From assembly GCA_051985675.1 (NCBI GenBank), contig JBPYFJ010000058.1, forward strand, positions 1-64,000: a stretch of DNA of 64,000 nucleotides, read 5' to 3'. Source of the stretch: JAFAXD01 sp051985675 (GTDB taxonomy: Bacteria > Pseudomonadota > Alphaproteobacteria > Rhizobiales > Xanthobacteraceae). The notes under the pieces were generated by a model. It was not told where the DNA came from. It did no database searches and saw only the letters and a list, made by a program, of their open reading frames with translations. Of this stretch, positions 52,514 through 60,723 are shown piece after piece (within the stretch, counting starts at the first letter, position 1; every line of letters begins with the position of its first letter). The position numbers and the translations under genes are program-made.

Positions 52514-52653
52514 TTGTGACCATCCTTCGAGACGCGTCGCTGCGCGACGCTCCTCAGGATGAGGACCGAGTGTGTTGCACTGGGGCTGGCCACAACCACG
52601 GGCCTCATCCTGAGGAGCGAGGCCGAAGGCCGAGCGTCTCGAAGGATGGCCAA
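52514..52653. repeat. Palindromic repeat type 2, copy 3
   Basis: Left arm TGTGACCATCCTTCGAGACGC, right arm GAGCGTCTCGAAGGATGGCCA, inner arms CTCCTCAGGATGAGG and CCTCATCCTGAGGAG. Same left inner hairpin (GTCGCTGCGCGAC) as copy 2. It lies between the DUF4239 and RidA genes. Confidence 0.86.
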
Positions 52654-52669
52654 CGCACGTTGAAACTGA

Positions 52670-53095
52670 TCAATCGATGACGGCGATCGCGTTGATCTCG
52701 ATCAGGCAGCGCGGGTCGGTCGCGAGCCGCACGACCTGGACCGTGGTGGTCGCGGGCTTCGCGTCCTTGAAATACTCGGCCCAAACCCGGTTGAGCGCGT
52801 CCTGATCGGTCAGGTCGGTGACGAACCGGTCGGCCTCGACCACGTCGGAAAAGCCGGCGCCGACCGCCGCCAGCCCACGCTTGAGATTCTCGAGCGCGGC
52901 GCGCGCCTGCCCCTCCATGGTCTTGGGCATGCCGTCGAACTCTTCCGGCCGGTGCGGATGATGGTGATAGACCGGGGCTGCGGTGACGCCCGCGAGATAG
53001 ACCGTGGTGCCGCCGCGCACCTTGATGGCGGGCGCGTAGGGCATCCACATGTCGGGGGCATCCGGCCAGTGCACGTGCTCGATGGTTTTGGGCAT
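52670..53095 (-). CDS. RidA/YjgF-family deaminase-like protein
   Basis: A 141-residue trimer-forming family that hydrolyses reactive enamines/imines; some members are 2-aminomuconate deaminases. Motifs are GTTVYLAGVTAAP, EGQARAALENLKRGLAAVGAGFSDVV, FVTDLTDQDALNRVW and the anion-binding Arg in DPRCLIEINAIAVID. The insert HHHPHRPEEF lengthens the loop, as in the catabolic subgroup. ATG 53095 is favoured over an earlier one. Confidence 0.9.
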   Translation of the reverse strand: MPKTIEHVHWPDAPDMWMPYAPAIKVRGGTTVYLAGVTAAPVYHHHPHRPEEFDGMPKTMEGQARAALENLKRGLAAVGAGFSDVVEADRFVTDLTDQDALNRVWAEYFKDAKPATTTVQVVRLATDPRCLIEINAIAVID

Positions 53096-53176
53096 TGGAA
53101 CCGCTGTCGGGATTGTGTGAGAATCGATTGTTTCGCGCCTTACCGCCTCCGTCAATGATCACCGCGCGGACGTCGG

Positions 53177-53899
53177 CTACCGCGCAGGACATGCGGCGAT
53201 CGCGTCCGGTCGCGTGCGGTCGTTATCGGATGGCGGGGCCGCGATCTCCAGATAGGCGTTGCTGCCCGCGAGCGGATGAAAGCCGACTTCGCGATACCCG
53301 ACGGCGGCCAACTCGCAGCGCAGGAGGTCCGGCGGGGTGCCGTGCTTTGCGGTCGGAGCGATCGCATCGACGATTCCAACGCGGGCCTCCGGCTTGAGCG
53401 CGGGGGCGAGGTTGTAAAGCAAAGCATAAGGCTGCGCGATCTCGTGATACATGTGCACCAGGATCGCGGCATCGAGCGAACGGGCCGGCAGTCGCGGATC
53501 GTGCGGCTCGCCGCGGGCGACGATGACGTTCTGCAGGCCGAGATCGCGAACCCGCTTGCGCAGCTTGCTCAAATAGTCCGGAACGATGTCTTCGGCATAG
53601 ATGCGTCCGTCGGGCCCGACAATCGGCGCGAGCCGCAGCACGTAATAGCCGCTGCCTGCGCCGACGTCGGCGACGGCCATTCCGCGCTTGATGCCGAGAA
53701 GCTCGACAACCTGCTGGATTTCGCCGGCGGCATCACGCTCCTTTTCGTCGTGCCAGATCGGGCTGACGATCTCCGCGACCGGACGTTCCGGCTTGGGAAA
53801 GCGATTGGCCGGCGCGCCGGGCGCGCCGGCAAAATCCTGAGCCGACGCGTGCGCAATGAGGGCGAGCGCGAGCACAGTCGCAATCCGCAGGTGCACCAC
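53177..53899 (-). CDS. Exported class I methyltransferase-fold protein
   Basis: A 240-residue protein with a signal peptide (RIATVLALALIAHASAQ), a segment IWHDEKERDAAGEIQQVVELLGI and the methyltransferase motifs VADVGAGSGYYVLRLA (I), YAEDI (II), EPHDPRLP and LVHMYHEI. GTG 53899 is chosen for GAGGGA six bases upstream. A SAM-dependent fold outside the cytoplasm is odd; SAM supply is not obvious. Similar signal-bearing proteins occur in related genomes. Function unknown. Confidence 0.85.
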   Translation of the reverse strand: MVHLRIATVLALALIAHASAQDFAGAPGAPANRFPKPERPVAEIVSPIWHDEKERDAAGEIQQVVELLGIKRGMAVADVGAGSGYYVLRLAPIVGPDGRIYAEDIVPDYLSKLRKRVRDLGLQNVIVARGEPHDPRLPARSLDAAILVHMYHEIAQPYALLYNLAPALKPEARVGIVDAIAPTAKHGTPPDLLRCELAAVGYREVGFHPLAGSNAYLEIAAPPSDNDRTRPDAIAACPAR

Positions 53900-53985
53900 G
53901 ATGAGTCCCTCGTTGCAAGGACCGCTCGGCCGCGGCACCGGGCGAGTGTCATTGATCCTAATGCATCCGCAGCCGCGATTCCGCC

Positions 53986-54483
53986 CTAGAAATCCAGCTT
54001 GTCGCGGATCGTGGCGATGCCTGCCGATGCGCAGGTTTCATCGGCGTCGCCGCCCGGCGCACCTGAAACACCGATTGCGCCGAGCAACGAGCCGCCCGCC
54101 TCGACGACCTTGCCGCCGCCAATGACGACCACGCCGGGAAGCGCGCGGATACCGGCCTGCATCATGCCGGGCTGGCTCGCGGCATTGAGTTCGGATGTGT
54201 TCGTTCGAAACGTAACGGCCGTCCAGGCTTTGCCCGACGCGGTCGAAACGGTGTGCGGCCCGGCAAACCGGTCGCGAAGCAGCACCTGGGTCACGCCGAA
54301 GCGATCGACGACGGCAACCGCGACCTGATAGCCGCGCTCGCGGCAGTCCGCGAGCGCGGCGCGGGCGAGATCGAGCGCGAGCTCCGGGCTGAGCGACTTA
54401 TAGGTGACGATTCCGTCCTGAGCGTTGACATAATTCGTGAGCAGGACAGACGCCGTCAACGCGAGGGGGCCGCGGGCAATCAT
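53986..54483 (-). CDS. GlcG/HbpS-type heme-binding protein, exported
   Basis: A 165-residue protein with a signal peptide (TASVLLTNYVNAQ) and the GlcG/HbpS fold: LDLARAALADCRERGYQVAVAVVD, GVTQVLLRD, TASGKAWTAVTF, GGGKVVEAGGSLLGAIGVSGAPGGDADE, CASAGI. HbpS-type members bind heme and act with sensor kinases; here no kinase is adjacent. ATG 54483 follows GGAGGT. Confidence 0.87.
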   Translation of the reverse strand: MIARGPLALTASVLLTNYVNAQDGIVTYKSLSPELALDLARAALADCRERGYQVAVAVVDRFGVTQVLLRDRFAGPHTVSTASGKAWTAVTFRTNTSELNAASQPGMMQAGIRALPGVVVIGGGKVVEAGGSLLGAIGVSGAPGGDADETCASAGIATIRDKLDF

Positions 54484-54526
54484 GACCACCTCCACCGGAT
54501 AAAGGCCGATTGCAGTCAGCCTAAAC

Positions 54527-54757
54527 TTATCGCCACAACGGTTTGCGACCTTCCTGGCGCGCCTGATCCCTGGTCACGCCGATGTCTTTCAGCTGCCGGT
54601 CGTCAAGCTCGAGCAGGGCGTGGCGTTGCTGTCGACGCTGTAGCGCCCGCTCCGCCGCCGCGAGGACCCGAACCAGCCAAGCCGGGGCCCGCTCGGACCG
54701 AAGCCCCGATGTGTGCAAATAGGGGGATGATGAACAACTCCTCGTCGTGCAAGACAT
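54527..54757 (-). CDS. DUF1127 protein
   Basis: A 76-residue basic protein. The C-terminal HALLELDDRQLKDIGVTRDQA is the DUF1127 (YjiS-like) signature, with a Ser/Arg-rich N-terminus. These small proteins often bind RNA or regulate metabolism under phosphate stress in rhizobia; no role is shown here. It is followed by no same-strand gene for 30 bp. Confidence 0.86.
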   Translation of the reverse strand: MSCTTRSCSSSPYLHTSGLRSERAPAWLVRVLAAAERALQRRQQRHALLELDDRQLKDIGVTRDQARQEGRKPLWR

Positions 54758-54848
54758 GTCTCTCCTCCAGTGCGGAGCGAGACAACGCTTGGCTGCAGGA
54801 CAGCTGATCGGGCGGTTGTCGTTGGCCCGAACCCAAGGCGCTCGGCCG

Positions 54849-55034
54849 CTATTTCTTGCGGCAGTGCCTCATGCAGATTGAATAATCATTGTTGCAGGCA
54901 TCTTTCGTATGCGCTTTCAGGCAGGCCTGCAGTGTCTCGCGGCACACTTTGCAGTCCTCCTGTGCCCACGCACGTGTGCTGGCGATGCACAATCCAAGCA
55001 GCACCAACGCAATAGCCAGACCTCGCATGGTCAA
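54849..55034 (-). CDS. Small exported Cys-rich protein, 61 aa
   Basis: Signal peptide (LAIALVLLGLCIASTRAWAQ) followed by a mature part of about 37 residues with six cysteines (EDCKVCRETLQACLKAH, then DACNNDYSICMRHC), spaced for three disulfides. Not recognised as a known family. It may be a metal or redox peptide. It lies 58 bp beyond the end of the exporter gene set. Confidence 0.65.
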   Translation of the reverse strand: MTMRGLAIALVLLGLCIASTRAWAQEDCKVCRETLQACLKAHTKDACNNDYSICMRHCRKK

Positions 55035-55092
55035 ATCTCCCCGCTGTATTGTTCAAAGTGCTCACATTGGCATCGTGCAGACCTTCGCCGGA

Positions 55093-55818
55093 TCAATCCG
55101 CCGGCGTCACGGTCAGGTCGGTGAAATACATGCGGCTGTCGGCCTTGGACCAAAGTCCGACGCGGCCCGACACCGGCTGCGGAAGCTGGTATTCGAGATA
55201 GAGCTTGCCATCGAGATAACCCTCGACCTTGGTTCCAGCGATGCGCACCTTGAGGTCATGCCACTGCCCGCTGGCGGTCGGCGTGTTCCTGATCCACTTC
55301 ACGGACGAGCGCCGGCCCTTTTCGACCTTCCACAGCACCAGATTGTCCTCGAGGCAGTTGGCGCGGATCGTCAGGTAGTCGCCGTTCGGCTTCAGGTTGA
55401 ACAGAATTCCGGCGCCCTGGTCGATGCGGCCGGACAGGCCTTCGAAGCGCACGCTGATCTCGCCGTTGCTGAAATCGGCCACGTCCTTGACGACCGCATA
55501 CGGATAATAGGCGTAGGCCTGTACCCGGTCGAGGAACTCTGCGTAGCGGTCGCCATAGAGTGCGCGTGCCTTGTCGGCGAGGCCGGCGGAGGATTGCCCC
55601 TCCTTCCATTGGCGTCCGTCGACCGTCAACACCTTGCGGCCGCCGTCGCTCTCGATCCGCCAGATGCCGACGACAGGGACGAGCGACGTCGGTTCGGCGC
55701 CGACCGTGTTGCCGGACAGATCGATTGAGACGGGCTGGCCCGCCGCGAGGGTGAACGTTGGCACGGCAAGACCGACGATCAGCGCGGCGATCGCCGTGGT
55801 CAGGTTGAAGTTGGTCAT
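55093..55818 (-). CDS. Exported LamG-like beta-sandwich protein
   Basis: A 241-residue exported protein, signal peptide to about residue 26 (TFTLAAG), then a jellyroll fold of the 3-keto-disaccharide hydrolase (DUF1080)/LamG type: WRIESDGGRKVLTVDG, DFSNGEISVRFEGLSG, GAGILFNLKPNGDYLTIRAN, WHDLKVRIAGTKVEGYLDGK and a C-terminal RMYFTDLTVT. Probably binds carbohydrate or a membrane lipid; catalytic residues are not clear. The ATG overlaps the stop of the ABC permease as ATGA, so the two are coupled. Confidence 0.83.
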   Translation of the reverse strand: MTNFNLTTAIAALIVGLAVPTFTLAAGQPVSIDLSGNTVGAEPTSLVPVVGIWRIESDGGRKVLTVDGRQWKEGQSSAGLADKARALYGDRYAEFLDRVQAYAYYPYAVVKDVADFSNGEISVRFEGLSGRIDQGAGILFNLKPNGDYLTIRANCLEDNLVLWKVEKGRRSSVKWIRNTPTASGQWHDLKVRIAGTKVEGYLDGKLYLEYQLPQPVSGRVGLWSKADSRMYFTDLTVTPAD

Positions 55819-57194
55819 TTGGTCGTCTCCTTGCTGACAACAAATCCACGTTGCGGCGGCCGACGGCTGAGCGACCATGCACACGCAATCAAAAGAGGAA
55901 GCGCGGCGAAGAAGAACGGCAGCGTGACTTGCGCGTCGGCTACCAGCGGATAGCCGGGGTAACCGCCGCCGGGGTCGGGCCGCGGCACCGGCACCTGCGC
56001 GAGACCGTAGAGCAGCGGGAGAATTTCACGCGGGCTGGTCGAGCGCGTGACGTCGGTACGCGCCCCGTAGGTGAATTCGATTTGGCCATAGCCTTCGTCG
56101 CCGGTACCGGTCGCGACCGGCTGCCGGGCAGCGGCCAGCCGGATCGTTGTGTCGGGCATTGCGCGCGCGAGCTTCGAGAGCACATTGCGCTGCAGGTCGA
56201 TGAAACGCGGATCTTCAGGCGCTAGATGCACGCTCACCCGCAGCGGCTCGGACAATTTGGCGAGCGCACGCGCGTCGGCTGCGGGAAACGAGTTGCGCCG
56301 ATCCTCGGTCACGTCGCGCGCGAACCCAATTTGCGCGACGAGCGCCAGGACGACGATGGTTGCGAGCACGCAGATGCTCGAACGCGCGAGCTTGACGCGG
56401 GCCGCGACACCCGGGGACAGCCAAATGCCGGCGAGCGTCGCAAAGCCCCCGATTGCCGCGATCACGCCGAGGGCGACCGCAGCCGTCAACAGGCCCTGCT
56501 CGAAACTGCGCAAGATCTGCGTCAGCGAGAGACGGGACAGCCATTCCAGCATGCCGGGCCGGCCCGCGATCGTGAAGTCGAGGACCCATGATCCGATGGT
56601 GAATGCCAGGGCCACGATCGCCGCGGTAGCCGTCGAGTCGGTCACCGCGGCAGCGAACAGTGCGATCGCTCCAACCAGAAGCCCGTAGAGCACGTGGCCG
56701 GCGACGAGGTTCGATGTTTCGGGCGCCGACAGGTGGCCGCCGAGTGATGTCCACCACGCGAGCGTCGCCAGCGCCGGCACGCTCACCAACATGATGGCTG
56801 CGAATATCGCGGCGAGCTTCGCGGCGATGAGCGTCGACGTCCGGTAGGGCAGCTGGACCAGCAGCCGCAAGGTTCCGGATTCCTTTTCCTGGCCGAGGAC
56901 GCGGATCGCCACGAACGGAAACAGTAGCGTCACTGCGACGTATGATGCACCGAAGGTCGGCACCAGCACGCCGTCCAACGGCGACAGGCTGGCCGCAAGC
57001 TCCGGCGACTGCTGCGCCGCCATGCTGCTCTCGGCGTAGAGCGACGCGGCCTGGAAAAAGCTGTAGCCAACCAGCGGGCACGTCAGCAGCAGCAAAATCC
57101 ACAGCGCACGGCCCGCGACGATCTCGTGGATCTCTTTTGCGAGCAGGGGCCGCAGCGGCGCGCGGCGCGCAACGATGGTCTCACGTGAGCGCAA
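55815..57194 (-). CDS. ABC exporter permease with GldG-like domain
   Basis: A 459-residue membrane protein. The N-terminal half is an ABC-2-type permease with about six helices (ALWILLLLTCPLVGYSFF, YVAVTLLFPFVAI, a further set to residue 300). After a membrane segment comes a soluble domain (about residues 310-425, SEPLRVSVHLAPEDPRFIDL) like the extracytoplasmic GldG/DUF4350 type, then a C-terminal helix. The start is TTG 57194, with GGAGG nine bases upstream inside the ATPase gene; it overlaps the ATPase stop by 13 bases. No in-frame ATG is available. The fused GldF-GldG-like layout is uncommon. Confidence 0.82.
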   Translation of the reverse strand: MRSRETIVARRAPLRPLLAKEIHEIVAGRALWILLLLTCPLVGYSFFQAASLYAESSMAAQQSPELAASLSPLDGVLVPTFGASYVAVTLLFPFVAIRVLGQEKESGTLRLLVQLPYRTSTLIAAKLAAIFAAIMLVSVPALATLAWWTSLGGHLSAPETSNLVAGHVLYGLLVGAIALFAAAVTDSTATAAIVALAFTIGSWVLDFTIAGRPGMLEWLSRLSLTQILRSFEQGLLTAAVALGVIAAIGGFATLAGIWLSPGVAARVKLARSSICVLATIVVLALVAQIGFARDVTEDRRNSFPAADARALAKLSEPLRVSVHLAPEDPRFIDLQRNVLSKLARAMPDTTIRLAAARQPVATGTGDEGYGQIEFTYGARTDVTRSTSPREILPLLYGLAQVPVPRPDPGGGYPGYPLVADAQVTLPFFFAALPLLIACAWSLSRRPPQRGFVVSKETTK

Positions 57195-57912
57195 GGAAGA
57201 TGTCCTCCAGGCTCGCGCGCGGCCGCGCGGTCCGGCTGCGAAGCTCGTCGAGCGTTCCGTGTGCAAGCACGCGCCCATCGGCCAGCAGCAGGAACCGGTC
57301 GCACACGCGTTCCGCGTCGGCGAGCTGATGAATGGCAAGAACAAGCGTGCGGCCGCCCGCTGCGAGCTCGCGCAGCATGTGCACGACGTCGCGGGTTTGC
57401 CGCAGGTCGAAGCCGTCGAACGGCTCGTCCATGACCAGCACCGGCTGCGGCGTAAGCAGGCCGATGGCCAGCATCAGCCGACGGCCGAATCCCTTGGAGA
57501 GCGTGCGCACGCGCTTTTGCAGCACCGGCGCGAGCGCGAGGCGCTCGGTCGCTAGCGCCACCTGCGCACGCGGCGCGCGGTAAACGCCGGCGAAGAAGGC
57601 GAGCACCCGCGCCACGTATTGATCCTGATAAGGGCGCAGGCCGTCCGGCAGGTAGAAGATGCTGTTGCGACGTTGTGCGAGCGGCAACGATCGGCCTTGC
57701 CAACGAACGTCGCCCGAATCCATCGGCAGTAGGCCGGCCACCCCTTCAAGCAAAGTCGTCTTGCCGGCGCCGTTCGGCCCGATGATGCCGAGCACCTCGC
57801 CGGTGTGGATGTCGAACGCGACATCGGCGAGGGCGAATTGCTCGCCGAAGCGCTTGGTGAGCGCCGCGACGTCCATCAAAACTGGAGATGCCTGATCTCC
57901 GTCCACGCGCAA
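57181..57912 (-). CDS. ABC transporter ATPase
   Basis: A 243-residue nucleotide-binding subunit. Walker A GPNGAGKTT, Q-loop region SIFYLPDGLRP, Walker B VLVMDEPFDGFD and the switch His in LAIHQ are intact. The signature reads LSKGFGRRL where LSGGQ is usual, so it is a CcmA/NatA-like member of the exporter group. First gene of the ATPase-permease-LamG set, each overlapping the next. Confidence 0.92.
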   Translation of the reverse strand: MRVDGDQASPVLMDVAALTKRFGEQFALADVAFDIHTGEVLGIIGPNGAGKTTLLEGVAGLLPMDSGDVRWQGRSLPLAQRRNSIFYLPDGLRPYQDQYVARVLAFFAGVYRAPRAQVALATERLALAPVLQKRVRTLSKGFGRRLMLAIGLLTPQPVLVMDEPFDGFDLRQTRDVVHMLRELAAGGRTLVLAIHQLADAERVCDRFLLLADGRVLAHGTLDELRSRTARPRASLEDIFLALT

Positions 57913-58052
57913 TCGCCTCGAAAATCGAGTGTTGCGCAGAGCTTGGACGGTCGAGCGTCTGACGGGGAGCCTGCGTGTCCCCGTAATCGGCTGTAGTTAA
58001 GCACCACGAACCCCGCGCCGCAAGACGATCGGCCTCGACAAGCGGGATCGTG

Positions 58053-58487
58053 CTACCGCTTCACGCGAACGAGAAGCGGCTTGTCTTTTGCGCTGCGACT
58101 GAACACCACAAGGCCCTTTGCGCTCAGATCCGTGCTGCCGTTACTGACCTGATGGGCGGTATCGGCCGGTATGATGCTCGCTTCCCCGGCATTGATGATC
58201 CGTGTTTCCCGGCCGTCGACCTCGAGCGTCAGGCGACCGTCCGACACAAACAGGAGCTCCTGAGCTCCCGGATGCAAGTGCCAAGGCGACACGCTGGCGG
58301 GCCCAAAGTCGGCGGCGATCGCGACGGTCTCTTCGACCTTCTGACTCTGGCTTTCAAGGTCCTGGCGCAGGATCTGGCTAAACTTCGGCGCCGCCTGCTC
58401 GGCTTGTGCGAGCACGCTGCGCACCATCTCGGGAAAGACCGTCCCCAAGGCCGATAGATAAAGCAACTCGCGCCGCCCAAAACTCAT
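58053..58487 (-). CDS. Cupin protein with a twin-arginine-like leader
   Basis: A 144-residue single-domain cupin. The N-terminus has a GRRELLYLSALGTVFP segment resembling a Tat leader; the core shows the metal motif PWHLHPGAQELLFVSDG with GRLTLEVDGR and IPADTAHQVSN. Three His and one Glu are in place for a metal. ATG 58487 follows TGGAGGAATTG. Substrate unknown. Confidence 0.85.
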   Translation of the reverse strand: MSFGRRELLYLSALGTVFPEMVRSVLAQAEQAAPKFSQILRQDLESQSQKVEETVAIAADFGPASVSPWHLHPGAQELLFVSDGRLTLEVDGRETRIINAGEASIIPADTAHQVSNGSTDLSAKGLVVFSRSAKDKPLLVRVKR

Positions 58488-58744
58488 GGCAATTCCTCCA
58501 GGCTGGCGAGCCACTGTCGGGCTCTAACCTCGAAACCCTGTGCGGGCTCGGAAAAATCCCGGCCGTCAATCAAAACGCCGTGACGTGGCGGCGAAGGCAA
58601 TCATACCGCTCAACGGCGCCGCCGGCCGCTCTGTCGGTGCGGGCGCGCAATTTGTTGGTGTTCCTCAACGCTTTTTGGGAAGCCGCTATCGAGCCCTGAA
58701 ACGCGTGCTCGCGCTGCAAGCGCGCCAAGGGGTACCATGGGCGC

Positions 58745-59797
58745 ATGAACCGAACCGCAGTCCTCTACGCGCTCGCATCCGCTGCGCTCTTTGGCGCTTC
58801 GACGCCGGCCGCCAAGACGCTGCTCGGGTCGATCGAACCCGCGGTACTCGCGGGGCTGCTGTACTGCGGAGCTGGCCTCGGCATCGCGATCTTGCGCCGG
58901 GTCGCGTCGGCCGCCTTTGCGTCGGACGCGCGCGAACAAACCCTCGGGCGCGGCGATTGGCCTTGGCTGGCTGGCGCGATCGCCGCCGGCGGCATCGCCG
59001 GTCCTTTGCTGTTGATGGCCGGTCTCTCCCGCACCGATGCCGCAACCGCATCGCTGCTCCTGACCTTGGAAGGAGCCGCGACCGCGGTGATGGCTTGGTT
59101 CATCTTTCATGAGAGCTTCGATCGGCGGATAGCGACCGGCATGCTGTGCCTTGTTGCCGGGGCCGCGCTGCTGTCGTGGTCGGGTGCGCCGACCTTGCAG
59201 AGTGTCATCGGCCCGCTTGCAATCGTGGGCGCATGCATCGCGTGGGGCCTCGACAACAATCTCACGCGTAAGGTTTCGCTGGCCGATCCGCTTCAAATCG
59301 TCATGTTGAAAGGTTTGATCGCAGGTCCGTTCAATATTGCGCTCGGGCTGTCGGCAGGAGGGTTGCTGCCCCAGACGCTGCCGACGATCGCCGCCGGCAT
59401 CGTCGGATTCCTGGGATATGGGGTGAGCCTGGCGCTGTTCGTTCTGGCGCTCCGGCATTTGGGCACGGCCCGCACCGCCGCATATTTTTCGACAGCGCCG
59501 TTCCTGGGTGCGATTGTTTCAGTGGTCGCGCTCGGCGAACAGGTCACCGCGCAACTGTTTGTCGCCGGGGTGCTGATGGCAATCGGCGTCTGGCTGCACC
59601 TCACCGAGCGTCACGAACATGAGCATGGCCACGAGTCGCTCACGCACGCGCATCCGCATGTGCACGATGAACATCATCGCCACGAGCATGGCGCCCAAGA
59701 CCCCCCGGGCGAGCCGCATACCCATTCACATCGGCACGGTGGGCTCAGACACGCGCACCCGCATGTGCCCGATGCACACCATCAGCATCGTCATTGA
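58745..59797 (+). CDS. EamA/DMT transporter with His-rich tail
   Basis: A 350-residue inner-membrane carrier with two EamA repeats (residues 1-140 and 150-285), about ten helices in all, then a hydrophilic C-terminal tail of about 65 residues with more than 20 histidines in HxH and HxHxH clusters with Glu and Asp. Such tails bind divalent metals; the family normally moves metabolites. Related genomes hold similar proteins. ATG 58745 chosen. Metal-linked function is inferred. Confidence 0.88.
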   Translation: MNRTAVLYALASAALFGASTPAAKTLLGSIEPAVLAGLLYCGAGLGIAILRRVASAAFASDAREQTLGRGDWPWLAGAIAAGGIAGPLLLMAGLSRTDAATASLLLTLEGAATAVMAWFIFHESFDRRIATGMLCLVAGAALLSWSGAPTLQSVIGPLAIVGACIAWGLDNNLTRKVSLADPLQIVMLKGLIAGPFNIALGLSAGGLLPQTLPTIAAGIVGFLGYGVSLALFVLALRHLGTARTAAYFSTAPFLGAIVSVVALGEQVTAQLFVAGVLMAIGVWLHLTERHEHEHGHESLTHAHPHVHDEHHRHEHGAQDPPGEPHTHSHRHGGLRHAHPHVPDAHHQHRH

Positions 59798-59937
59798 GCG
59801 CCCACCGGACAGTCGGGCGAGCCGCATTTTGCTGCTCTTTGGTCGGCAGCAGACCGGCGACACCGATCTCCCCCTGGTGATTTGAAATTCACAGACGGTA
59901 GCGCGTATTGCGCGGCGCATTGCGGAGAAAGCGAGCA

Positions 59938-60007
59938 AATGTCGGTTCCTGGCACAAAGCGGACATCAGGCGAATGCCCTTTAATGTCCGCTTATGACCC
60001 CAAGTGG
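59938..60007. repeat. Junction repeat J1 (GTCCGCTT type)
   Basis: An AATGTCGGTTCCTGGCAC-AAAGCGGACAT inverted repeat followed by AATGTCCGCTTATGACCCC. It lies between the EamA gene and the ABM-like gene. J1 and the first half of J2 share AATGTC-GCTT-CTGGCAC-AAGC-GAC. Confidence 0.7.
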
Positions 60008-60044
60008 AAATTTCGTGGTGTCCGATCCAAAGCTCAGAGGCGAA

Positions 60045-60389
60045 TTACCTGGTCGTCAAACTCTCACTAACGAGAAAATGGTGAACCGAGTAGGCCGTCA
60101 TAAGTGCGGAGTAACCCTCTGGCAGATGTGACTGCTGCCACGCGTCGCCAAACGCCACCTTCACCGCGTCGAGGTCCCGCCAGATGGACTCGAACACAAC
60201 TTCGGGCGCCAACGCGTCTACTGACTCGAGGATTCGATATTTAAGGCACCCCACCTTACTGTTGACCAGAGCCGCAGATGAGGAGTGAAATTTTTGGAGC
60301 AGTTCATCTCGGCATCCAGGCGCAGCGGTTGCCCGAAAGACCCGCGCAATTGGTCGAGAGCCATCACGGACCGTTATTGCACTCCCCAT
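60045..60389 (-). CDS. ABM-domain-like protein
   Basis: From ATG 60389 the protein is 114 residues: RPIARVFRATAAPGCRDELLQKF, then LVNSKVGCLKYRIL, VVFESIWRDLDAVKVAFGDAW and a C-terminal strand. This is the dimeric alpha-beta-barrel (ABM) fold of small monooxygenases and stress proteins. A longer ORF to 60539 exists but lacks family similarity. No same-strand neighbour; flanked by repeats J1 and J2. Confidence 0.65.
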   Translation of the reverse strand: MGSAITVRDGSRPIARVFRATAAPGCRDELLQKFHSSSAALVNSKVGCLKYRILESVDALAPEVVFESIWRDLDAVKVAFGDAWQQSHLPEGYSALMTAYSVHHFLVSESLTTR

Positions 60390-60634
60390 GGACGTCACCG
60401 GCCTGTCAATCAGCACTCCGACACTGCTACCAAGCGTCTCGAACTTTTGCGGGACGTGGTCCCCGGACTCGGCCGATGCATGTTCGGCCACGAATGAAGC
60501 GCTCGACAATGGATATATTCTCACCCGATGTCTGAGCATACCTCATGCATAGACCGATGCCTCAACGTGCCGCTATCGCTCATGATACGCGCCGATGAGA
60601 TGATCGAATAACGATGTTCCTTACCGCAGCGCAG

Positions 60635-60713
60635 AATGTCCGCTTCTGGCACGAAGCAGACCTGTCAGGATGTCTGTTATTAGGTCCGCTATCGGGTGAC
60701 AACGGACATCAAA
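60635..60713. repeat. Junction repeat J2
   Basis: AATGTCCGCTTCTGGCAC-GAAGCAGAC followed by GTCCGCTATCGGGTGACAACGGACATCAAA. The second part recurs at 63431-63461. It lies between the ABM-like gene and the LCMT-like methyltransferase. Confidence 0.72.
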
Positions 60714-60723
60714 GGACTGCGCT

